Positions 17,887 to 25,605 of a DNA stretch of 64,000 nucleotides are shown here, piece after piece; the first letter of the stretch is position 1, and each line of letters starts with the position of its first letter. A program made the translations under genes and the position numbers. The DNA is from DASQYE01 sp036389675 (GTDB taxonomy: Bacteria > Acidobacteriota > Blastocatellia > Pyrinomonadales > Pyrinomonadaceae). Below the pieces are notes generated by a model. That model saw only the letters and a list, made by a program, of their open reading frames with translations. It made no database searches and was not told the origin of the DNA. Where the stretch lies: assembly GCA_036389675.1 (NCBI GenBank), contig DASVWI010000012.1:310001-374000 (forward strand). Direction: 5' to 3'.

Positions 17887-18270
17887 TTAGACCATGCCTT
17901 CAGCGCCGTAGGGGTTGTCAATGGCGAGCAGCCACGTCCCGTCGGCCTGACGGCGAACCACGTCGGACGTGTGACCCCGCAACTCGATTGCGTTTCCGTC
18001 CGGCCCTGTTCCCTTGATAAACCACCTTGAGAACAGCAGGGCCAGATCATTCGTCCTGACGGCCTTCGCGGGCTGCATCTCGAACTCTCCCTTCAACGCC
18101 AGAAACGCTCCCAAAGCCGCCCGTATGGCTTCGAGGCCCTGAACGATTTGTCCCGGCTGCGGCATAAAGGCGGCGTCCGCTTCGTAGAGAGAGATGAGTC
18201 CATCCATGTCTCCGGCGGCGAAGTAGGAGGTGAAAAGCGAGTGAACTTCTTCGGGTGTATTGGCTGGCAT
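17887..18270 (-). CDS. SnoaL-like/DUF4440 (NTF2-fold) protein
   Basis: This 127-residue single-domain protein of the NTF2-like superfamily has the typical start EEVHSLFTSYFAAGDMDGL, the PQPGQIVQGLEAIRAALGAF segment and the closing DGTWLLAIDNPYG. Such proteins bind small molecules or act as small hydrolases or isomerases; the ligand is unknown. An AGAGGA ribosome-binding site lies 8 bases upstream. It follows the trehalase gene on the same strand after about 80 bases. Confidence 0.85.
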   Translation of the reverse strand: MPANTPEEVHSLFTSYFAAGDMDGLISLYEADAAFMPQPGQIVQGLEAIRAALGAFLALKGEFEMQPAKAVRTNDLALLFSRWFIKGTGPDGNAIELRGHTSDVVRRQADGTWLLAIDNPYGAEGMV

Positions 18271-18351
18271 ATCAAGTTTCCTCTCGATTTAACTGTCTTC
18301 GGAAAGCATCTCTTCAATAGCTTTTGAACGCGAGGGCTACCTGACTGCCAT

Positions 18352-19992
18352 CTACGGCGCGCGCGTGCCATCCAGATTCAGCACGCTTGCCCTTTTCCTT
18401 TCCGGCAGCCGCGCGTACATGTCCGTGAACGCGGCGTTAGTCCAGCCGAAGCCTATGACGTTATAATCGTAACCGAACTTTATCCCGCCGCTGATCTCGG
18501 ATTCGCGCCGCGCCACATCGTATTTTTCGACAATCGTATTGTGCTGGATGAACTCCTTGAGGATGGTCGAGAGAAAGTTGGCGGTGATGCGGTCGGCCTC
18601 GTCCGCGTAGCCGTAGCGGCGCAATCCCTCGACGGCGATCATCTGCATCGGAGCCCAGCCGAACGGCGCGTCCCACTGATTGCCGCTCGCGTTGGTGCTC
18701 GTTTGCAGCCCGCCCGCGCGCTCGAAGAGATGAAGATTAGAGACCAGACGCGCCGCCTGCTTACGGTCTGCTAGCCCTACCCACAACGGATAAAAGGTCG
18801 TCACGAACGGGTAGCGGCGCACGCTCCCTTTGGCGAAGTTGTAGTCGTAGTAAAGCCCGTCCTTTTCATCCCACATCAAACGATTGACGCTCGCCCTTCG
18901 CTTCTCCGCGCGAGCCGTCCACGCGCGCGCATCCCTTGTGTGCCCGAGCACACGCATGATCTCGGCTGCGTCCGTCTCCATCAGGTAGAGCAGGGAATTC
19001 AGGCACACCGGATCGTAATGGATGATGTCTATATTGAACGGCCCGAAACGGTTCGACGGGTCGAAGCCGGATTCGCGCATCGAGCGGTCGCCCTTATAAA
19101 AGAGCGGGGTCAGCTCGTCCTTCCGCCTGTCGTAGTACTGGCCGACATCATAATCGTCGAAGGTTTGCGTGCGATAATACTCTCTGACCCGGTCGTAATG
19201 AGTGCGCCCCTGAGAATCCTTTTCGTCCGAGATGACTTCCGGCGCAGGCCCCTCGCCCAGATCGTAGTAGCGCGACAGACCCGTCTCACGCGTCAGGTGC
19301 GGCTCGCTCGTCCAGAAGCGGTAATACTTCTCTATGGCTGGAATGGTGCTCCTGAGCCACTGGCGGTCGCGCCGTTGCCTGTAGACGTTCAGAATCATCT
19401 GCGTCAAAAAGGGCGGCTGCGAGCGGGTGAGATAATACGTCCGGTTGGCATTTAAAATCCTGCCGTAGTTCTCAATCTCGTAAAGGAAGTTGTCGACAGT
19501 ATTGCGCGCCAGCTCCGTCTCGCCGTCGCGCACCAATCCGACCTGTATGAAATAGCTGTCCCAGCCGTACATCTCGTTAAAGCGCCCGCCGGGCACGACG
19601 TAAGGGTAGGGCAGATAGAGCAGCCCCTGCTCGCGTATCTCGCGCCGGTCGCGCGGCAGTTGAATCAGCTCTATCCGCGCGAAATCCTCCGGCTTCATCT
19701 GCGCGCGCAAGCTCTCGCGTATGCGCGCGAGGTTCTCGCCGCTCGGGACATAGACGGGCCAGTGATTGCCCGCCACGGTGTGAAACTTCGGGTCAACGGC
19801 GGCCTGCGCGAGCTGTGCGTTCGAGCGCGTCAGCGTATGCCAGCTCTGCCTGATGTACTTCTGAATACTTTGAAGCTGCTCGGAGCTTGCCCTGTCAGCC
19901 GAAAGCCCTGTCGAGGCGGCGGGAGAAAGCGCGGGCAGTAGAAGGACTATTAAAACAAGAGCGCGCTTGATGGCAGACGGTGTCTTTGTCAT
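18352..19992 (-). CDS. treA: Periplasmic alpha,alpha-trehalase (GH37)
   Basis: The 546-residue enzyme has a signal peptide (about 1-26) and both GH37 signatures: PGGRFNEMYGWDSYF near residue 135 and QWDAPFGWAPMQ near residue 444. It hydrolyses trehalose to two glucoses outside the cytoplasm. Length and domain coverage match TreA. The ATG is preceded by AGAGGAGA. It starts 4 bases after the stop of the upstream glycosidase gene, so the two secreted hydrolases form one operon for glucan or disaccharide use. Confidence 0.93.
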   Translation of the reverse strand: MTKTPSAIKRALVLIVLLLPALSPAASTGLSADRASSEQLQSIQKYIRQSWHTLTRSNAQLAQAAVDPKFHTVAGNHWPVYVPSGENLARIRESLRAQMKPEDFARIELIQLPRDRREIREQGLLYLPYPYVVPGGRFNEMYGWDSYFIQVGLVRDGETELARNTVDNFLYEIENYGRILNANRTYYLTRSQPPFLTQMILNVYRQRRDRQWLRSTIPAIEKYYRFWTSEPHLTRETGLSRYYDLGEGPAPEVISDEKDSQGRTHYDRVREYYRTQTFDDYDVGQYYDRRKDELTPLFYKGDRSMRESGFDPSNRFGPFNIDIIHYDPVCLNSLLYLMETDAAEIMRVLGHTRDARAWTARAEKRRASVNRLMWDEKDGLYYDYNFAKGSVRRYPFVTTFYPLWVGLADRKQAARLVSNLHLFERAGGLQTSTNASGNQWDAPFGWAPMQMIAVEGLRRYGYADEADRITANFLSTILKEFIQHNTIVEKYDVARRESEISGGIKFGYDYNVIGFGWTNAAFTDMYARLPERKRASVLNLDGTRAP

Positions 19993-19996
19993 AGTT

Positions 19997-22735
19997 TTAT
20001 CTCCTCTGTCGTCGCTCGCGCGGCGTGCGCTCCAGTGGAATCTTTAATTCACGCCGGACGTAAAGGTTGGCCGCGCCTTCAAACGAGACGGACAGCTTTT
20101 GCTCCATGCCGCTATCGGCCTGCACAGTAGTCGCGCCGCTGGTCTGGCCGAGCCTGTACGGAGTGCGCGCGCGAAGCTGGTAGGTGTGCCCGCTCAAGCC
20201 TTCGAGCAGAAGATCGAGTGTGTTTGCCGTCGCGCGCGCGCGTAAGATGCGAAGACCCTCGCTCCCTGCGCCGGGCCTGAGATTTTCCGGCACAACATAA
20301 ACGTCCGTGCCTTCCGTATAAGTGAAGATGGCTTCGAGTGTCGGGCCTGATGCTTCGACGTTGATTTCGGCGCGCTGTACATCGCCGCTGCTCTCGATCT
20401 CGAAGGGCGTCGCGCGTCCCTGCACCGTCACCTTCACGACCTTCGCGTCGAGCGGGAAAGCCGGCGCGAGCTTCAAGCGTTCGACTCTCTGCGACGGCGC
20501 GCCAGCCGAAGCCGCATCTCTTTGCTTGATTGTGATGGTGAGTCGGCCTGCGGCCCGTAGGAGCTTCACGTCGTAGCGTGCCTGCCCCGCGGCGACGTTT
20601 AGCGCTTCGACCGTGTCCCAGTTCGCCGGAAGCTGCGGCGCAAACCTCAGCTCCTGGCCGCCTGCGCCGATCTCTATGCCGAGCAGTCCACGCAGGGCCG
20701 GCGTGATGACCATCGCCTCAGACCAGACCTGATGATGAGACGAGCGGCCAAAGGGCGCGTTGAAATCGCCCGACAGCAGCTCCGTCACATAACCGAGCGC
20801 CCCGGTGTAAGAGAGCAGTGCGTTCGCCATCAGCGCGTGATAGCCGACGTGCGGGCGTCCGTAACTGTAAGCGCCCATGCTGGCCCAGCCCGTAAAGAGC
20901 GGCCAGACAGAGCCATAGTGATAAGAGAGCGGGTCGTAGAGCCTGCTATCGGTGGAGATGATGCGTGCGCCCCAGTCAGTCTCTATCCGAGCGCTGCCGA
21001 GATGATCTATCTGCCTTTGCGCGCGCTCGTCCAGCATCGTGCGCCACCAGAGCGGCACGGCGGGCAGCACGGTGTCTTCGTCGATGAGGCGCGCGCGGCT
21101 TAACTCCTCCATGCGCTTCTGTCGCGCCGCGCGATTAGGCCCGGGCTCCGCCTCCGGCGTCTCCTCCGTAGGCAATCGCGTTGAAAAGGCATAGAAGCCG
21201 CGATTCTCTAACCAGTAGGTCTGCTCCATCGCGGCGCGCGTCCTTTCCGCCGTCGCACGAGCGCGCTCTGCTGTCGCCGTGTCCTTCAAAGCTTCCGCCA
21301 GTTGGGCAAAGCTTCGCGAAGCCTCAACCCAGAGGCCCTGCATATAAATCTCTTCGTGGGCCGGGCGCAGCGGCCCGCCTTCGACCCAACCGTGCCCGAA
21401 CTTCGTATTCTCGACGAGTTGATTGCCGTCCGTGTCGGTCGCCTGCGTGAAGCCGTAAGCCTTCCGAATCGAATCCCAGTTGGCCTTGAGAAATTCGGTG
21501 TCGCCGGTCGTGCGCCAGTAGTCCGCGTGAGCGATGACGTAAAGCGGCGTGGCATCGGCGCTGGCCCATGGGTATTCGTAATCCGTGAACCAAGGAATGA
21601 GTGAGGCGCTCTGTGAAATCTCGTGCGGGATTTTACCGTCGGCGCGCTGAAACTTTTTCAGGAATTCGAGCGCCGTGCGCGTCGCCCCAAAATCCCCGTA
21701 AGCGTTGATCGCCAGCGCCGTCCACATCGCGTCGCGACCGAAATACCATGCGAAGCCCGGGCGCTCGCTCTCGCCCGAAGTGCGAAAGCCGGCCAGCAGC
21801 CCCGTGCCCAGAAACGGATTGGTCGCCAGACCCTTGTCAACGCCGACCTTGGCCCAACTGAAAGCCGTATCCAACCGCTCGTCCGGCGTCCTGATCGTCG
21901 TCGTCCCATTTTGCAGCCGCGCATAATACTCAACATTGCTTTCATAAAGCGCCTGAACGGACGAGAGCAGCCGGTCGTAAGTCTCTTTGGCGCGCTCGCG
22001 CCCCTCGACGCTCCCGGCGATGACGATGGGAATAAAGCTGGTCTTCAATTCTTCGGGCGAGGTCTCGATGGTTAGCCTCGAAGGAACATCGCGCGGCTCT
22101 TCCTGATAAGGCATCACGGACGCGTCGCGCCCGTTGGGCGAGCCGATCACGCCGACGAAGCGTTTGGATTCTTCCGTGATGTAGTAAACATGCTGCTTTT
22201 CGTCCCATCCGATATTGCCCGTCATCAACCCGGCGGGCCAGGACAAACTGAGCTTGGGCCGAAACGAAACGCCTATCGTCATCGGCAGGACGCTCCTGAC
22301 ATCGAGCAGCATGATCAGGCCGGCCTCGTCCACCGGCGCATAGATGATCTGGCGCACCGTAAAGGCTGCGTGCGAGTAGGTGAAGATGGTCGCTTCGGGG
22401 CGCACGCTGATGTGGACGGCCATGTCGGAGGAGCGAAACTCAAGCGGGTAGCCTTCGATGCGAAATGAAAGCTCAAAGTCGTCAAGCAGCTTCATGGGGT
22501 AGACCCATGCTTCCAGCGCGCGATGCTCGTACCCGAAGATGGCCGACCTGTGGCCCACGACATCGAAGAAGCTGCCCGCCTGCGTGCGCCTCTCAAGCTC
22601 AAGGCCGCTCTTGCGTAGAGAGAATTTTGGCGTCCCCTTTGGTTTCATTTGAGCCTGCGCGACCACGGACGAGAGAGCGTGCGAGAAAACCAGAAAGCAG
22701 AAGGTGAGTCCAAAGAAGAGCCGACGGGTCTTCAC
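19997..22735 (-). CDS. Secreted six-hairpin glycoside hydrolase (amylo-1,6-glucosidase/MGH1-like)
   Basis: The 912-residue protein begins with GTG, supported by GGGAGGA six bases upstream and by the signal peptide it yields (MKTRRLFFGLTFCFLVFSHA). An N-terminal beta-sandwich (about 40-270) is followed by an (alpha/alpha)6 barrel (about 290-720) with WYFGRDAMWTALAINAYGDF, ADGKIPHEIS, YPWASADATPLYVIAHADY and GHGWVEGG. These resemble the glycogen-debranching/GH63-like clan. A further beta domain closes the protein. The exact substrate cannot be read. Coupling with trehalase suggests processing of alpha-glucans or trehalose-containing sugars. Confidence 0.82.
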   Translation of the reverse strand: MKTRRLFFGLTFCFLVFSHALSSVVAQAQMKPKGTPKFSLRKSGLELERRTQAGSFFDVVGHRSAIFGYEHRALEAWVYPMKLLDDFELSFRIEGYPLEFRSSDMAVHISVRPEATIFTYSHAAFTVRQIIYAPVDEAGLIMLLDVRSVLPMTIGVSFRPKLSLSWPAGLMTGNIGWDEKQHVYYITEESKRFVGVIGSPNGRDASVMPYQEEPRDVPSRLTIETSPEELKTSFIPIVIAGSVEGRERAKETYDRLLSSVQALYESNVEYYARLQNGTTTIRTPDERLDTAFSWAKVGVDKGLATNPFLGTGLLAGFRTSGESERPGFAWYFGRDAMWTALAINAYGDFGATRTALEFLKKFQRADGKIPHEISQSASLIPWFTDYEYPWASADATPLYVIAHADYWRTTGDTEFLKANWDSIRKAYGFTQATDTDGNQLVENTKFGHGWVEGGPLRPAHEEIYMQGLWVEASRSFAQLAEALKDTATAERARATAERTRAAMEQTYWLENRGFYAFSTRLPTEETPEAEPGPNRAARQKRMEELSRARLIDEDTVLPAVPLWWRTMLDERAQRQIDHLGSARIETDWGARIISTDSRLYDPLSYHYGSVWPLFTGWASMGAYSYGRPHVGYHALMANALLSYTGALGYVTELLSGDFNAPFGRSSHHQVWSEAMVITPALRGLLGIEIGAGGQELRFAPQLPANWDTVEALNVAAGQARYDVKLLRAAGRLTITIKQRDAASAGAPSQRVERLKLAPAFPLDAKVVKVTVQGRATPFEIESSGDVQRAEINVEASGPTLEAIFTYTEGTDVYVVPENLRPGAGSEGLRILRARATANTLDLLLEGLSGHTYQLRARTPYRLGQTSGATTVQADSGMEQKLSVSFEGAANLYVRRELKIPLERTPRERRQRR

Positions 22736-23101
22736 TCTAATCCTCCCTCAACCGGAAAGCACGAGCCGGCCCTGATCGCTCGCAGCCCGCGCGCACTTCA
22801 AATTCGAGAGCAGTTTTTAACGCCTCCGAGTGAGAGGCAAACAAATAAATTCAGGTAAGACTTTCCGAGAGGCGCATCCGTCAACACGTTGTTGCTTCGA
22901 TAAACAAGGCCACTTGTATTACTTTCATCGCACGCACGTCAATAGTTTTTGAAAACTTTTCGGCCAGCCGCCCGGCTCTGTCATACAATGCGCGGCGCGG
23001 GACACGAGGTCGAGGAAGATCATTGTATGGTATAAGCAATCAGCGATAGTTTAGTGCGAACGTGCGTAAGCTGTGAGAAGAATACTGTGCCTGAGCAACC
23101 A
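22736..23101. other. Intergenic region upstream of the NotI-like gene
   Basis: About 366 bases between divergent genes. I see a few AT-rich stretches, no hairpin terminator and no convincing gene. The last 48 bases could be coding if the endonuclease begins at GTG 23054. Confidence 0.5.
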
Positions 23102-23965
23102 ATGGCGGAAGTCTTCGGATTCCCCATAGACAATAAATCAGATGAGGCAATCCGCTACCGAGACAAGCGCCTCTGCCCGTTTAATAACAAAGTGCCGAAT
23201 TGCACGAAGGACAAGGCCAACGCTCCGCTCGGCGTGTGCAGCGTAAATGAAGGTGAAAGCGTGGCGATTACTTGCCCCGTCCGCTTTCGCGAAGACTGGC
23301 TTATCGCTGACGACGCTGCGGCGTTCTTCTTTCCTCGCGCCGCGGCATGGACCTCGCTTGTCGAAGTTCGTTTAAAGGATAAGCACGGCCAGTCAGCCGG
23401 AAATATAGACGTAGTGCTTGTCTCCTACGATGAGAGAGGCCGTGTCACTGATTTCGGCTCATGCGAAGTGCAGGCCGTTTATATCTCCGGCAACGTGCGA
23501 GCGCCGTTTGAATATTACATGGAAGACCCGGCCAGCCGATCTGATATGGATTGGAGAGGCAAGCCGAACTATCCGCGCCCCGACTATCTTTCTTCATCAA
23601 GGAAGAGGCTCGCGCCGCAGCTACTGTTCAAGGGCGGCATCCTTCACTCCTGGGGCAAGAAGCAGGCCGTTGCCATTCATCGCGGCTTCTTCAACACGCT
23701 GCCGAAGCTTGCTGAGGTTGATCCGCACGACGCAGAACTCGCGTGGCTTGTTTATGACCTGACATATCACCCGGCGCAGAAGGTCTACAAGCTCACACGC
23801 GGCCAGACTGTCTATACAAGATTTGAACCCGCGATGTTGAGGCTGACGACCGCCGAAGCAGGCCCGGTTGAGCACTTCGTTGAGCATCTGCAATCGAAGC
23901 TCGATGAGAAGCTGGACAATAATCCACCGGATGCTCCGGCGCTGAATGATTTGACGATTACTTAG
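23102..23965 (+). CDS. NotI-like type II restriction endonuclease
   Basis: The 287-residue product (from ATG 23102, MAEVFGFPID) follows the NotI plan. Numbered from an alternative GTG at 23054, four cysteines at 41 (RLCPFN), 50 (VPNC), 62 (LGVCS) and 74 (ITCPVRF) match the Cys4 iron site of NotI. Asp119 (NIDVVL), Glu138 and Gln140 (SCEVQA) match its D...ExQ nuclease centre. The match was made from memory of NotI. It would cut double-stranded DNA at a specific site. The start is uncertain: neither ATG nor GTG has a clear ribosome-binding site. A Dam-like methylase follows after 3 bases, completing an R-M pair. Confidence 0.82.
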   Translation: MAEVFGFPIDNKSDEAIRYRDKRLCPFNNKVPNCTKDKANAPLGVCSVNEGESVAITCPVRFREDWLIADDAAAFFFPRAAAWTSLVEVRLKDKHGQSAGNIDVVLVSYDERGRVTDFGSCEVQAVYISGNVRAPFEYYMEDPASRSDMDWRGKPNYPRPDYLSSSRKRLAPQLLFKGGILHSWGKKQAVAIHRGFFNTLPKLAEVDPHDAELAWLVYDLTYHPAQKVYKLTRGQTVYTRFEPAMLRLTTAEAGPVEHFVEHLQSKLDEKLDNNPPDAPALNDLTIT

Positions 23966-23968
23966 ATT

Positions 23969-24865
23969 ATGTCACGACCCGTTGAAACACATGCGCTCTC
24001 CGACGAGGTAAAGCCCAGCCGTATCGTCAACGTCGCATCTGTGCCGCAGCGGAGTCCTTTCCGCTATCCGGGCGGCAAGACCTGGCTTGTGCCTCGCATC
24101 AGACAGTGGCTGGCGAGCAGATCAACCTACGCGAATGAGTTCATAGAGCCGTTCGCGGGCGGGGGCATCGTGAGTCTCACGGTCGCCGCCGAACGGCTTG
24201 CGAAGCACGTCATCATGATGGAGCTTGATAGCCAGGTCGCCGCCGTCTGGCGAACAATTATCGAGATGGACGAAGGCGCATGGCTCGCCGCGAGAATCGT
24301 CGGCTTCGACCTCACACATGAGGCACTGGAAGCTGTCTTGAAAGAGAAGACCAGTCTGGTTCGTGAGCGGGCGTTTCAAACTATCCTGAAGAATCGGACG
24401 TATCGCGGAGGCATCCTCGCCGCCGGGTCTGCGCCGCTCAGACATGGAGAAAATGGCAAAGGCATCAAATCGCGCTGGTACGCGGAGACCTTGAAGCGTC
24501 GCATTCTGGACATTCGAGCCATGCGCGAGCGCCTTACGTTTATCGAAGGCGATGGTCTTGAAATCATTAAGCAACAAGCACGACGCGACGATGCCGTGTT
24601 CTTCATCGACCCGCCATACACAGCCGCAGGGAAGCGGGCCGGAAGCCGCCTCTACACGCACTATGAGCTCGATCATGAAGAGCTATTCAGGCTGGCGGGC
24701 ACTATCGCGGGAGATTTCCTGATGTCTTACGATGATGCTGATGGCGTGCGCGATCTGGCCCGCAAACATGGCTTCGACTTTGAACTCGTGGCGATGAAGA
24801 ACACACACCACGCGGAGATGCGAGAGCTACTCATCGGCCCCAATCTTGATTGGGCCAGGCGTTGA
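23969..24865 (+). CDS. DNA adenine N6-methyltransferase, D12/Dam-like (alpha class)
   Basis: The 298-residue methyltransferase has motifs in alpha order: FRYPGGK (about 29-35), the AdoMet loop FIEPFAGGGIVSL (about 56-68), MELD, and catalytic FFIDPPYTAAGKR (about 211-223). These are diagnostic of the MethyltransfD12 family that makes N6-methyladenine. Starting 3 bases after the NotI-like gene, it should protect the host DNA from that nuclease. NotI itself recognises an all-GC site, so an adenine methylase partner implies a different target containing A/T. Confidence 0.92.
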   Translation: MSRPVETHALSDEVKPSRIVNVASVPQRSPFRYPGGKTWLVPRIRQWLASRSTYANEFIEPFAGGGIVSLTVAAERLAKHVIMMELDSQVAAVWRTIIEMDEGAWLAARIVGFDLTHEALEAVLKEKTSLVRERAFQTILKNRTYRGGILAAGSAPLRHGENGKGIKSRWYAETLKRRILDIRAMRERLTFIEGDGLEIIKQQARRDDAVFFIDPPYTAAGKRAGSRLYTHYELDHEELFRLAGTIAGDFLMSYDDADGVRDLARKHGFDFELVAMKNTHHAEMRELLIGPNLDWARR

Positions 24866-24924
24866 TGGCGTGTGCCCGCGCGGCGTCCTCTTATCTCGTC
24901 GGCTGTGTTCTGCCGGTCTTGAGC

Positions 24925-25605
24925 TTATGCGAAATCTGCCCGTGCCCTCTGGATTTTTTGCCATTGATTCGGGGTGATGCTGTGCTGATCCCACTTGAGG
25001 GTGGCGGGAGCGCCGCTTTGCAGCGGGGCGAAGACTCTGAGGGCCAGAACGCCCGCGTAGCCTCCGAACTGCTTCGGATTAACCCACCAGCTGGCCGTAG
25101 GATCCCAGAGTTTGATCTCATTATCTCTGGTGATGACGGCGCAGCCCTCGTGGTAGATGAGGTCTTCCTTGATCCAGTCAGCCGAAGTTTTGTCCGCGGC
25201 CCACTTCTCGCCCCAATGGCGCGCGGCGCTGTCAGAGTATTGCTGTATGAATTGGGCCGGGAAGCTTCGTACGCCGCGTGCTTTGAATATCTCGTAAGCA
25301 AGCGAGGCGAGCGCGCCGCAATCGAGGGTCTCCCGCTCGACCGCCTCACACCATCGCAGCGGCCACGGCGACGGCCCCCATTTGAACTTTCGACGGAGCC
25401 AGCGCGGGCCTGAGAGAAAACTTTCCCCGTTCAGTTGGGAATAGTCCATGGAGAAAAGCCACTCGCGCGCGATGCGGCAGCAGCGCCCGCCGTGGTGCGC
25501 GATCACGGACGCGGGGAAGTGCTGCCACTTCGCGATTGCCCCGTCCGTATCCAGTAGCTCCGTTTCGTTAAGCTCGATCATCACCTTATCCTCGGCCAAA
25601 GACAT
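24925..25605 (-). CDS. Transglutaminase-like cysteine protein (predicted Cys-His-Asp triad)
   Basis: The 226-residue cytoplasmic protein contains ETLDCGALASLAYEIF, LIYHEGCAVI and IKLWDPTASWW. Spacing and context fit the Cys, His and Asp of the transglutaminase/papain-like fold, so an amide-forming or amide-breaking reaction is plausible. The ATG at 25605, preceded by AGGAG eight bases upstream, is preferred to an upstream frame extension. It overlaps the end of the ATP-grasp/decarboxylase gene by 20 bases and is therefore translationally coupled to it. I do not recognise a named family. It is convergent with the methylase gene. Confidence 0.7.
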   Translation of the reverse strand: MSLAEDKVMIELNETELLDTDGAIAKWQHFPASVIAHHGGRCCRIAREWLFSMDYSQLNGESFLSGPRWLRRKFKWGPSPWPLRWCEAVERETLDCGALASLAYEIFKARGVRSFPAQFIQQYSDSAARHWGEKWAADKTSADWIKEDLIYHEGCAVITRDNEIKLWDPTASWWVNPKQFGGYAGVLALRVFAPLQSGAPATLKWDQHSITPNQWQKIQRARADFA

